64,000 bases of DNA from JABDMH01 sp964428345 (GTDB lineage: Bacteria; Bacteroidota; Bacteroidia; Chitinophagales; Saprospiraceae), in assembly GCA_964428345.1 (NCBI GenBank), contig CAYRYD010000015.1:41190-105189 (forward strand), read 5' to 3'. A program made the position numbers and the translations under genes. Of this stretch, positions 44,860 through 53,876 are shown one piece after another; the first letter of the stretch is position 1; every line of letters starts with the position of its first letter. Under the pieces are notes generated by a model. The model made no database searches, was not told the origin of the DNA, and was given only the letters and a program-made list of their open reading frames with translations.

Positions 44860-45798
44860 TTAAACTCCCTTTGATTTTTTCAATTTCTCTCCTATAATGT
44901 TGATTTTCACGTTCCAGCTCCCAAAATTTGGACAGCGTGAATGTATCCACAAAGCATACACCTGAATGATTACTTTTCTGATTTCCTGAGCCCGCAATAT
45001 CGGATCCTCCCGAATGAGCGTCCAGATAATCTTTTGTTCAGGTTCCCCATCCGGAATCGGTATTTGAAGAATTGCAGGAATTTCATTTCCGCTTTCATAG
45101 AATTTACGCCACCGGGTCAATTCCGGCTGTCTGCTATCGCGGTCGTTCTTCCAGATCGCCACAAAATGCAGGCATGTGGGTTCTGTAACAAAAGCAAAAT
45201 TATTCCGATTTCCTCCCTCAATGATCCGAATCCACATATCCCAATCTCCTCTATTGGGTAATTCCTCATTCCAATAGCCAAATCTTTCGAAACAGGACCG
45301 CCGATGTACAAAACAGGATGCTGGAAGGGCATTTTGTCGACGCGTTAAAAACGCCTGCAGACTTTCAGGATTATCAAGATTAAATTCGGCGGCAATGATC
45401 AGTCCATCCTGCGATACCCAAAGAGGTCGACTGTAGGCGATATCGATCTGTGGGTTTTCTTCAAGAGGTGCTATTAACTTTTCGAAATGATCCCGTAAAA
45501 TCAGATCATCATGAGCCATGTAGCCGACATATTTTCCAAAGGAATTACGAAATGCTATATTTCGGTTGGCATATCCGAAATTTTTCGCCTTAGGCAGATC
45601 ATACCAACGGATTCTCGGATCATCAAATGAACGAACCAATTCGGAAGTATGATCGGAGCATCCATCGCCGACGATTAAGAGTTCGAAATCAGTAACCGAT
45701 TGCTCCAGCACGGATTCGATGGAAAAAGGAAGTACGTCAGCCCGGTTATGGGTAGGCAAAATGATACTGATCAAGGGGCTTTGACCGGAAGTCTCCAT
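44860..45798 (-). CDS. Glycosyltransferase family 2
   Basis: A 312-residue GT-A glycosyltransferase: N-terminal ISIILPTHNRADVLPFSIESVL, GDGCSDHT for nucleotide binding, and AHDDLIL in the DxD position. It should add a sugar to a cell-surface glycan. The ATG begins directly after the stop codon of the broken cupin gene (TAA then ATG), so the two were once coupled in one operon. No other polysaccharide gene remains here. Confidence 0.9.
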   Translation of the reverse strand: METSGQSPLISIILPTHNRADVLPFSIESVLEQSVTDFELLIVGDGCSDHTSELVRSFDDPRIRWYDLPKAKNFGYANRNIAFRNSFGKYVGYMAHDDLILRDHFEKLIAPLEENPQIDIAYSRPLWVSQDGLIIAAEFNLDNPESLQAFLTRRQNALPASCFVHRRSCFERFGYWNEELPNRGDWDMWIRIIEGGNRNNFAFVTEPTCLHFVAIWKNDRDSRQPELTRWRKFYESGNEIPAILQIPIPDGEPEQKIIWTLIREDPILRAQEIRKVIIQVYALWIHSRCPNFGSWNVKINIIGEKLKKSKGV

Positions 45799-46261
45799 TT
45801 ACCAACCCCGGGGATTCTCAAACTTAAAGGGTATCCGGTCCGTATCAATCGGCAGCCTGTATTTATCAGGATTCGAATGATCATAGCATTTCGTGGGGAA
45901 ATTGACGATGGTTGCGTCTTTTTGTCCAACATTGCGACTCGCGTGTCATACCCCCGATGGAATATTCATCAATCTTCGGTTATACTCTGAAAGGTACACA
46001 GTTGATACCAGGCCCAGTGGTGGGTGAATCCGGTCGTTCGTCATACAGCACTACTTCGATTTCGCCAAAAATTAATAGATAGCGATCCTCATGCAACTTA
46101 TGTAATCCCCATCCTTTAATCATACCAGGCCGGATGGTAAATAAATAGGAAAACACCATTGGATCAGGATGCCAGTCCCATCGGATATCATACATTTCGC
46201 ATACGGTACCCCGACTGTCCAAGTGAGATGGTACTGTCTTAAAAGTTACCCATGAGGCAGG
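45799..46261 (-). pseudogene. RmlC-like cupin (dTDP-4-dehydrorhamnose 3,5-epimerase family), broken
   Basis: Read on the minus strand, the first frame gives SRGTVCEMYDIRWDW, GMIKGWGLHKLHEDRYLL and GEIEVVLYDERPDSPTTG, clear RmlC/WxcM-type cupin sequence. It then stops at 45980 (NCVPFRV). The neighbouring frame carries on the family pattern (YLSEYNRRLMNIPSGV, stop, HASRNVGQKDATIVNFPT, then YDHSNPDKYRLPIDTDRIPF) up to the stop at 45799. Two lesions are therefore visible: a frameshift near 46005 and a TGA at the tryptophan of the family's GVWH motif. An N-terminal start is not found either: an in-frame stop lies at 46262-46264. The gene is dead, its neighbour intact. Confidence 0.85.
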
Positions 46262-46517
46262 TCAGTGAGGCTCTTTCCGTCTGCTGTTACCGTCTGTTTA
46301 TCTTTAAGAGGCTTCATATTTCTTTGTTTTTTGTGTGTTAGCAGTTTGCACCTATGTCATTCTACATCTTGTATTCCTACCCGATACGATTTTCTGAATA
46401 GTATCCAGAGACAACGCCGATTTCCTGTTTTAAACAAAATACAAAAATCAGATAGCAGATTTTCCTGGCATCCTGAGTACTGGGATTTCGAAAATGAAAA
46501 TTTCATGGTCCATATTG

Positions 46518-49500
46518 TTATGGCTTAGCTTCCTTTTGGTCCGGAATCTTTGTCGAAATAAATGGAATATCTGCCTGGTCCAGAGCTTCATTAAACTGAT
46601 GAACATCATCGGCCTGTAATCTAAGCCATCGATCTTTCTTGACTTTCCATTCGTCCATTACATCATTGGCCCGGGTAGTCTGACCCATCGTTACCGGAGG
46701 ATAGGATTCTTCGATCACCGACTGAATATGCCGGATCTTTGCATCCAACTGATTGGGAAAGTTGATGACATCCTGAAAGGTTTTCTGCTTTTCCTGCACC
46801 AGTTCACCCTTGAGACTATCAATCTTGCCAATGATCGACTTGCCCAGGTTCCACAAGACAGTATCCGCTGCCGAGGACAGTCTTTTATTCAATTCTTCGA
46901 TCTGACTTTTGACATAATTCATCGCCTTGACACTCTCGGTCAGATCCCTGGCTGCCAGGTCCAGCTTTTCAAGCCATTCCTTTTTTTGGGCAAACGCATC
47001 CGGACTGACCTCCAAACGTGGGTCATCCAAGATCCGGAAGTCCGCAGATAGGGTGTCGGCACCATAGATCATTTTCAGCTGGTAATCACCGGAGCCCACT
47101 TTCGGACTGTTGTTTCCTCCCAGGGTGATCAATCCTTTAATCGGTTCAACTCCATCTGGTACCAGGTTCCATACCAGTTTGTTGACTCCGGCCTTTTTTA
47201 CAGTAAGTTTTTTCCGGGCTTCCTGCTCTTTGGTCGAAAATACTTGTACTTCCGAACCACTGGCATCAGAAATCACAAATTTCAACTCTACATCACTGTC
47301 TGCCACCGGGAGATGATAGTAAGCAACCAGGCCAAAATCAGGATTGGTGCCCATATCATTCAAGGTATCGCGACGGGGACCTCCCCATAGGTAAACCGGG
47401 CCAGGAGGATATAGCCCGGGATGGGTGACTTTATCCTTATCATAACTTTGCAGCGGTGTGAGGTCATCCAGGATCCAGAAAGCCCTGCCTGCCGTTGCAG
47501 CAATGAGATCATTATGATGGACCTTCAGGTCGGTTATTGGTACAATGGGGAGATTCAATTGGAACCGTTCCCAAAGTTCACCACCGTTAAACGAAATGTA
47601 CAATCCGGTTTCGGTACCGGCATACAACAAGCCGGGGCGTTGGGGATCCTCTCTTACAACCCTGACATGAGCTTCCGCCCCGATGCCATGGCTGCGATCA
47701 TGCCAGGTCTGTCCGTAATCGTCTGAAATATAAATATGCGGCGTAAAATCATTGAACTTATAACGGTTGAAGACCACATAGGCGGTACCCGGCTGGTGAG
47801 GGGATACATCAATGCAGTTGACCAATCCTTCCTGCATCTGAGGAGGGGTCACCGCGGTCCAATGAGTCCCTCCATTGCGGGTTACATGAACCAGACCATC
47901 GTCGGTACCCACCCAGATTACATTGGCATCGTGGGGAGATTCGGCCAGGTACATGATAGTGTGATAGTTTTCACCACCTGCTGCTTCGTTGGTAATCGGA
48001 CCTCCGCCCGCATCGAGCTTCTCTTTGGTGTTGAGGGTAAGGTCAGGGCTGATTTCCTGCCAGGAGATACCCCGGTCACCGGTCCTTAATACCTGATTAC
48101 CGGCATGATAGATCACCTTCCTGTTGTGTTGTGACATGACGATCGGTGCATTCCAGTTAAACCGGTATCGCATCTCAGCCGGCTTCTTACCCAGCCCCAG
48201 ATCGGGATAAGCCATCACGTCCTTTTCCAGTTTGAGCTTTGTATCATATTCGGTAATGATGCCCTGATAACAACCGGAGTACACAAAACGGGGATCGTCC
48301 GGATCGAATGCCGTGTAAGCACTCTCGCAACCTCCTACCGGGTAAAAATCTTTAAAAGGAATACCCTGCCCTTCTGAGGCACTTGGCACCGCAACCGAAG
48401 AGTTGTCCTGTTGGCCGCCATAAACATAGTACGGGAAACGGTTGTCTGCATTAACCCGGTAAAACTGGGCGGTGGGCTGGTTGCTTTGGGTGCTCCAGGT
48501 GCGTCCGCCATTGTAGGAAATGTTTGCTCCTCCATCGTTGCCGTTGATCATGACCATCGGATTACCGGGATGGATCCACAGATCGTGGTTATCGATATGT
48601 GGCGTCTGTATGGTTTTGAAAGTCCGTCCACCATCGGTGCTTTCCAGGAAGGGCGAATTGAGCACAAACACCTTATCGACATTGGCCGGATCGGCAAAGA
48701 GGTGCATATAGTACCAGGATCTTGCCCTCAAGATCCGGTCTCCATTCAGTAACGACCAGGTTTTTCCACCGTTATCCGAGCGGTAAAGACCGCCTTGCTC
48801 AGATTCTATAAGGGCATAAACCCGTTGATTGCCGGCAGGTGACACCACTACCCCAATCTTGCCCATGATACTGTCGGGTAAACCCTGACTTAACCGGGTC
48901 CAGTCTTCACCTCCGTTGACCGTTTTCCAGATACCACTACCCTTCCCTCCACTTCGCATCTTCCAGGGAAGCCGCTGATGGTCCCAAAAGGCTGCATATA
49001 GAATCCGGGGGTTGGTTACATCGAGCGAAAGATCACATACTCCCGAATATTGATCCACTTCATGGATTTTACGCCAGCTTACTCCTCCATCTTTCGACAG
49101 GTATACGCCCCGGTCAGGGGTAGGCATATATGGACTGCCCTGGGCTGCTACGTAAACCCAATCCGGATCCTGTGGATGCACCTGAATCTTCGATATCTGC
49201 CGGGTATTTTCCAAACCCAGATGCTGCCAGGTCTCTCCTGCATCGGTCGACCGGTAAACCCCATCCCCGTGGGAGGTCATCACACCGCGCACCGGAGACT
49301 CACCCATACCCACATAAATCACATTGGGGTCAGATGGAGCAACGGCAATCGCTCCTACCGAACCGGTCTTAAAATAACCGTCACTAATGTTGCGCCAACT
49401 GTCTCCTCCATCGGTGGTTTTCCAAACACCACCACCGGTCGATCCAAAATAAAAAGTATAGGGATCCTGAATAACACCGCATACGGCAGTCACCCTACCG

Positions 49501-49673
49501 CCCCTGAATGGTCCAATGTTCCGCCATCTGAGGCCTGGAAACAAGGAATCTGCGACCGTCGTCGACTGGGTGACCGGAGCTTTATTCTCCTCACGAACCG
49601 GCCTGACCGGTTGGGCATATGCCCCCCAAACCAGGCAGATTCCGAAAACAATGGCGATTGGTGTACCTTTCAT
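46518..49673 (-). CDS. Large exported BNR/Asp-box propeller protein (VPS10/sortilin-like)
   Basis: A 1051-residue protein from the ATG at 49673, which begins a signal peptide (MKGTPIAIVFGICLVWGAYAQ); the open frame upstream to 49907 does not look like protein. It has many Asp-box repeats (for example STDGGRTFK, SYNGGRTW, SDDYGQTW, FNGGELW) over about 700 residues, forming a seven- or ten-bladed propeller as in VPS10-domain proteins and xyloglucanase-like GH74 enzymes. The C-terminus (about 720-1050) is a beta-sandwich then helices. Catalytic acids of GH74 are not recognised. It is probably surface-exposed. Confidence 0.88.
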   Translation of the reverse strand: MKGTPIAIVFGICLVWGAYAQPVRPVREENKAPVTQSTTVADSLFPGLRWRNIGPFRGGRVTAVCGVIQDPYTFYFGSTGGGVWKTTDGGDSWRNISDGYFKTGSVGAIAVAPSDPNVIYVGMGESPVRGVMTSHGDGVYRSTDAGETWQHLGLENTRQISKIQVHPQDPDWVYVAAQGSPYMPTPDRGVYLSKDGGVSWRKIHEVDQYSGVCDLSLDVTNPRILYAAFWDHQRLPWKMRSGGKGSGIWKTVNGGEDWTRLSQGLPDSIMGKIGVVVSPAGNQRVYALIESEQGGLYRSDNGGKTWSLLNGDRILRARSWYYMHLFADPANVDKVFVLNSPFLESTDGGRTFKTIQTPHIDNHDLWIHPGNPMVMINGNDGGANISYNGGRTWSTQSNQPTAQFYRVNADNRFPYYVYGGQQDNSSVAVPSASEGQGIPFKDFYPVGGCESAYTAFDPDDPRFVYSGCYQGIITEYDTKLKLEKDVMAYPDLGLGKKPAEMRYRFNWNAPIVMSQHNRKVIYHAGNQVLRTGDRGISWQEISPDLTLNTKEKLDAGGGPITNEAAGGENYHTIMYLAESPHDANVIWVGTDDGLVHVTRNGGTHWTAVTPPQMQEGLVNCIDVSPHQPGTAYVVFNRYKFNDFTPHIYISDDYGQTWHDRSHGIGAEAHVRVVREDPQRPGLLYAGTETGLYISFNGGELWERFQLNLPIVPITDLKVHHNDLIAATAGRAFWILDDLTPLQSYDKDKVTHPGLYPPGPVYLWGGPRRDTLNDMGTNPDFGLVAYYHLPVADSDVELKFVISDASGSEVQVFSTKEQEARKKLTVKKAGVNKLVWNLVPDGVEPIKGLITLGGNNSPKVGSGDYQLKMIYGADTLSADFRILDDPRLEVSPDAFAQKKEWLEKLDLAARDLTESVKAMNYVKSQIEELNKRLSSAADTVLWNLGKSIIGKIDSLKGELVQEKQKTFQDVINFPNQLDAKIRHIQSVIEESYPPVTMGQTTRANDVMDEWKVKKDRWLRLQADDVHQFNEALDQADIPFISTKIPDQKEAKP

Positions 49674-49906
49674 AGTGTAATCCGATAATATCCGGATGGA
49701 AAATACTAAAATCTGCAGCGTTATCAGGCGAAAGGCAAGATCACCGATGATCAAGGTACCAAACGGGTGGCCAGATGATAGTACCGGCGATCTCGGCGAT
49801 CTGTTGAATCCCGCCAGAATTCTATTTAAATCAATCAGGTCAAACGATGTAACTTTTTTCTTCCAGCCGGAGTATACATACCAACAAAACTGTACGATCA
49901 AGATCA

Positions 49907-50461
49907 ATGACTGACGAACTACTGATGCAATCCATCCAGAATGGCAAGATTAGGGATCTTGGTATTCTCTATGAAAAGTATAAGAAAGCCTTGTTCTCCT
50001 ATTTTATCCATCAGCACCAGAGTGCATTTGTAGCAGAAGATCTGGTTCAGAATGTATTTGAGCGGATACTCCGGTATAAGGATCAGTTTAAAGGTGAAGG
50101 CAATCTCCGTTCCTGGATTTTTCAGATTGCACGGAATGTTTCATCCGACTATTACCGAAGAGAAAAGAAGTACCGTACTGATGACGTACAGAACCATGCA
50201 GAAATCCTGAGCAACAACCCGGGACCCTATCAGGGTCTTGAAGCCCAGGACAAAAAAAGTCAGTTGCACCGGGCGATGGCTCAACTCTCTGATGATAAAA
50301 AAGAAGTCTTGATGCTGGTTAAAATCGGTGAAATGAAATATCGTGAGGTAGCTGACCTGCTGGGAGTCAATGAATCGACCATTAAAGTCAAAGTCTTCAG
50401 GGCCATTAAAGAATTAAGAGAAATTATGGTACACCAAAATATCATGACCTACTATGAATAA
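49907..50461 (+). CDS. RNA polymerase ECF-type sigma factor
   Basis: A 184-residue ECF sigma factor: region 2 (VAEDLVQNVFERILRYKDQF, LRSWIFQIARNVSSDYYRRE) and region 4 (LSDDKKEVLMLVKIGEMKYREVADLLGVNESTIKVKVFRAIKEL). Its last eight bases overlap the following gene, which encodes its probable membrane-bound partner. It heads a four-gene operon with two DUF4097 proteins. Confidence 0.95.
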   Translation: MTDELLMQSIQNGKIRDLGILYEKYKKALFSYFIHQHQSAFVAEDLVQNVFERILRYKDQFKGEGNLRSWIFQIARNVSSDYYRREKKYRTDDVQNHAEILSNNPGPYQGLEAQDKKSQLHRAMAQLSDDKKEVLMLVKIGEMKYREVADLLGVNESTIKVKVFRAIKELREIMVHQNIMTYYE

Positions 50462-51218
50462 ACCGGAAATAAAATCAATAATCCAACGAATTAAAAAAGG
50501 GATGAGCACTAAAAATGACGACCGGATATTGGAAGAAATGATTGCATCGGGAGAAGTAAACATGGAAGATCTTGAAGACATCAATTATCTCTCTGAAAAT
50601 CTGATTAGTCATCTTCTCGTTGATACCCCCTCCAATATGGATAAGCGGTTTTATCAGATGCTGGATAATCAGGCCAAAAGCAGGAGATCCCGCATCATCA
50701 CTCCCCGCTTTCTGTCTATTGCCGCATCCATCGCCATTCTAATTGCATGTGCCGGTGGATTTTTGTTGTATGAAAAAAAGGATGCACAAAATCAGGCTCT
50801 GGTAGAGCAGCTCAATCAATTAAAGGAAGAAATTGTGATTGCTAAACTGGATGATAAATCGACCAGCGTCAGGCTTCAGGCGGTAGGCCTTACCCAGGAA
50901 ATGACCGAAGTGAGTCAGAAAATCTGTGATGCCCTTCTTTTTACCATCAATAATGATCCAAGTGACAATGTCCGGATTGCTTCCATCGATGCGCTAATGC
51001 CATACGGTCGTATGGAAACCGTACGCCGGGGTCTGATCAACAGCATCCCCCAGCAAAATTCACCGCTGGTATTGATTTCACTGGCAGAAGCGTTGAAAAA
51101 AATCGGAGCCAGCCAGTCGGTGGATCAATTTAAGAATCAGATCAATAAAGACATGCCTGCAAGTATTACCGAAACTTTCGAAAAAGATCTTCACTCCGTT
51201 TTAACCGATAAGCTATGA
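50454..51218 (+). CDS. Membrane protein with HEAT-like periplasmic part, probable anti-sigma factor
   Basis: A 254-residue protein. The first 80 residues are cytoplasmic and charged, one TM helix lies at about 85-107 (FLSIAASIAILIACAGGFLLY), and the periplasmic part has HEAT-like repeats (about 135-235: LDDKSTSVRLQAVGLTQEM, DPSDNVRIASIDALMPYG). No HC2 zinc motif is visible. Overlap with the ECF sigma gene by eight bases and with the next by four bases (ATGA) suggests coupled translation and an anti-sigma role. The repeats may sense envelope state. Confidence 0.75.
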   Translation: MNKPEIKSIIQRIKKGMSTKNDDRILEEMIASGEVNMEDLEDINYLSENLISHLLVDTPSNMDKRFYQMLDNQAKSRRSRIITPRFLSIAASIAILIACAGGFLLYEKKDAQNQALVEQLNQLKEEIVIAKLDDKSTSVRLQAVGLTQEMTEVSQKICDALLFTINNDPSDNVRIASIDALMPYGRMETVRRGLINSIPQQNSPLVLISLAEALKKIGASQSVDQFKNQINKDMPASITETFEKDLHSVLTDKL

Positions 51219-52045
51219 AAACAACAATGTTGCTCATCCCTCTTTTACTTTCCACCGCTGTCCACAGTCAGGATCTTTATAAGGTGTTTAATGCTTCGGG
51301 GATCAAGTATCTCCTGGTGGCCAATATCCAGGGTGCCGTCAAAGTGACCGGTGCCAATGTGAAAGACATCACGATACAAGGCACACAGACCATCAAGAAA
51401 AAAAATACCGGAAGCGATCCAGAGGTTGGCTTTTTGCAACAGGGAGATACCCTTGCTATCTACATAAAATCCGAATGCAGCAAATTTTCCCTCCGCAGAC
51501 CATGCGAAGATCATGAAGTGTCCTGGGGCTATTACAACTGGAATGATTGTCAAAAGGAAACATCGCTCAAAGTTGACTTCAACCTCATAGTGCCCTCCGA
51601 ATTTTTCGTCATCCTTTCCACTATACATGACGGTGACATCATGGTCGAAAATATTAAGACACCCATCTGGGCTAATAACATCAATGGTATGGTATTGTTG
51701 GAGCAGGTAACTTCCATCCAAACGGCCCGTACCATCAATGGAGATGTAACCATAAAGTTTAAAGACAATCCAAAAGACCAGGCCTCTTTCTATACCCTGA
51801 ATGGCAATATTACAGCCTATTTTCAACCCGGTCTCCAGGCTGATATTTCCTTTAAAACATTTCAGGGTAATTTCTTTACAGATTTTGAAAATGCGACAGC
51901 AGCACCAGTCAAAATAGAAGTGAACGAATCAAAAAATGGATTTATCTACAAACTGGATGGACGTTCTAATATTCGGATCAATCAGGGTGGTATCAACCTG
52001 GATTTTGAAACGTTTAATGGTAATGTCTATTTGCGAACTATCTAA
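51215..52045 (+). CDS. Exported DUF4097-like beta-repeat protein
   Basis: A 276-residue protein with a signal peptide (about 1-18, ending VHSQ). The mature chain has the right-handed beta-helix-like repeats of DUF4097/DUF2807-type proteins, each turn carrying a NGNV- or NGDV-like step (MVENIKTPIWANNINGMVLL, TINGDVTI, TFNGNVYL). Four cysteines may form disulfides in one excursion (CSKFSLRRPC). Its role is unknown; in Bacteroidota such genes commonly follow ECF sigma/anti-sigma pairs, as here. Confidence 0.8.
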   Translation: MKTTMLLIPLLLSTAVHSQDLYKVFNASGIKYLLVANIQGAVKVTGANVKDITIQGTQTIKKKNTGSDPEVGFLQQGDTLAIYIKSECSKFSLRRPCEDHEVSWGYYNWNDCQKETSLKVDFNLIVPSEFFVILSTIHDGDIMVENIKTPIWANNINGMVLLEQVTSIQTARTINGDVTIKFKDNPKDQASFYTLNGNITAYFQPGLQADISFKTFQGNFFTDFENATAAPVKIEVNESKNGFIYKLDGRSNIRINQGGINLDFETFNGNVYLRTI

Positions 52046-52061
52046 AAATCAATAATAAATT

Positions 52062-52862
52062 ATGAAAAATATTTTAATTTTTACTTTTCTGATGGTCTTC
52101 GTCATGACCACCGGTGCGCAAAATGTGGATCAGGTGACCGTACCTTTAAGCAATCCCGGTAAACCAGGACAACTGAGCACCGACTTAAAAAGTGCAACCA
52201 TTAAAGTAACCGGCACAAACCGGCAGGACATCCAGATCAAATATCGCGTTGTAGAGCATGAAGAAGAAACCGAAGATGAAAAAACGAACGATGGACTCAA
52301 AAAAATCAAAACCAATAATTTTAACCTGGAAATCAGCGAAAACAACAACACGGTATCCATCGAAAGTGAATCGTGGTTTCAGCCTCTTGAACTGGAAATT
52401 GAAGTGCCGAAAAATTTTAATCTGGATCTTCATAATTACACGGGGAGATTTATTGAAGTATCCAATATATCAGGAGACCTAAACCTAGAAAGTTATACCG
52501 GCTATATTAAAGCTACGGACATATCCGGAACAGTCAATGCCAGCACCTATGCCGGTCAGGTTGAAATTGTCTTTAACCAGGTAACTCCTGATAAACCGAT
52601 GGCTTTTAGCAATTATTCAGGCCCCATTGACCTGACATTTCCGGCAGGATATAAGGCCACCTTCAAAATGAAAACGACCTTCAGTGAAGTCTTCAGTGCT
52701 TTTGATATGAATGTGTCTACAAAACCGGCTCAATTGAAAAAAGTAGAAGGCAATACTTTCAAATTAAGTACTGACGAATGGACCGTGGGTAGTATCAATG
52801 GTGGAGGTCCGGAAATTATGATCAAAAATTTCTCGGGAGGTATTTATTTAAGAAAAAAGTAA
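52062..52862 (+). CDS. Exported DUF4097-like beta-repeat protein
   Basis: A 266-residue protein with a signal peptide (ending TTGAQ). The mature part repeats stepwise beta turns (LDLHNYTGRFIEVSNISGDLNLESYTGYIKATDISGTVNASTYAG split into four turns) like the protein before it, and ends GGIYLRKK. Seventeen bases separate the two; they appear to be paralogues serving the same envelope-related regulon. Substrate and partner are unknown. Confidence 0.8.
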   Translation: MKNILIFTFLMVFVMTTGAQNVDQVTVPLSNPGKPGQLSTDLKSATIKVTGTNRQDIQIKYRVVEHEEETEDEKTNDGLKKIKTNNFNLEISENNNTVSIESESWFQPLELEIEVPKNFNLDLHNYTGRFIEVSNISGDLNLESYTGYIKATDISGTVNASTYAGQVEIVFNQVTPDKPMAFSNYSGPIDLTFPAGYKATFKMKTTFSEVFSAFDMNVSTKPAQLKKVEGNTFKLSTDEWTVGSINGGGPEIMIKNFSGGIYLRKK

Positions 52863-52898
52863 TTCACCCTTTCTCAAGTATTTGGCCATTGCACCAAT

Positions 52899-53876
52899 CT
52901 ATCCGGAAAATGACGATTGATTTAACAGTTCTCTCAATTTTGAGATGGAAAGTCGTTTTCCGGAGATAACAATTCCTACATTTTTTTTTCTGAACTCTGA
53001 AAAATTTCTCCTCAGGTAAGCCAGTGGAAGTGCTGCTGCACCTTCGATCAGCATCTGATGGGTGCGCAGCATATTCACGATCTCATATGCGATCTCATTT
53101 TCTTCGATCAAAGCCCAGTCGTCAACGTACTCCCGGCATAGCTCAAAAGTCATCGATCCCGGCTCCATGCCCCCGGCGGTACCGTCTGACAAAGTTGGCC
53201 TACTGATATCCTCTTCCAGGATATACCCTTTTTTCAGAGATTCAACCATCTCCGGGCTCTGAGCCGGCTGGCAACCAATCAGTCTGATCTGAGGCTGGTT
53301 TTCTTTGAGATAGATTCCCATGCCTGAAATGAGACCTCCCCCTCCAACAGGCACGATGACGACATCCAATCCGGGTTGCTGCTTGAGCATTTCCCTGACG
53401 ACGGTACCCTGACCGGCAATGATCTCCGGATCATTGTAAGGGTGCACCAGAAAAAAATCATTTTCCTCCGCGACCTTACGGCAATAAATTTCTGTCTGCA
53501 GGGAATTTTCTCCTATCAGCTCAAAAGGGATATCCATGGCCTTGATAAAATCCAGTTTGGATTCAGCGACATTTTCCGGTAAGAATACTTTCCCCGGTAA
53601 CTGGAGGGTTTTCAAAACCGTACAAAATGCAGCCGCATGATTACCGGTGGATGCCGCCACAAAAAACTGATGACTGCGCACGCTGGGTTGGAGTGACAGG
53701 ATGCGGTTGAATGCTCCCCTGGCTTTAAATGATCCGCTTAACTGTTGATTTTCGAACTTCAAGAAGACCCTGCAATCCAATTCGGCCGAGAGCTGAGGAT
53801 GGTATTCCAAAGGAGTCTGATAGAGATATGGTTCAATCCGCAGAGCAGCCTCTTCGATCTGCGCTGTATGGATCAT
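52899..53876 (-). CDS. Threonine/serine dehydratase-like PLP enzyme
   Basis: A 325-residue fold-type II PLP enzyme, the length of catabolic threonine dehydratases and serine racemases. Lys51 in SGSFKARGA binds PLP, ASTGNHA binds the substrate carboxylate and GGGGL binds the phosphate. The serine in the C-terminal VISGKRLS is kept, but the GGN that usually follows it is replaced by GKR, an unusual change near the pyridine nitrogen. It should deaminate threonine or serine, or racemise serine. The start overlaps the stop of the upstream BNR gene by four bases (ATGA). Confidence 0.87.
   Translation of the reverse strand: MIHTAQIEEAALRIEPYLYQTPLEYHPQLSAELDCRVFLKFENQQLSGSFKARGAFNRILSLQPSVRSHQFFVAASTGNHAAAFCTVLKTLQLPGKVFLPENVAESKLDFIKAMDIPFELIGENSLQTEIYCRKVAEENDFFLVHPYNDPEIIAGQGTVVREMLKQQPGLDVVIVPVGGGGLISGMGIYLKENQPQIRLIGCQPAQSPEMVESLKKGYILEEDISRPTLSDGTAGGMEPGSMTFELCREYVDDWALIEENEIAYEIVNMLRTHQMLIEGAAALPLAYLRRNFSEFRKKNVGIVISGKRLSISKLRELLNQSSFSG

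Noticed and set aside
46265..46528. 87-codon open frame on the plus strand
   Set aside because: No start signal or family pattern, overlaps the 3' end of the BNR protein gene, and the stretch 46265-46517 shows no other sign of coding.
49674..49907. N-terminal extension of the large BNR protein
   Set aside because: The 78 extra residues lie before a clear signal peptide that begins at the ATG at 49673; the open frame there is chance.
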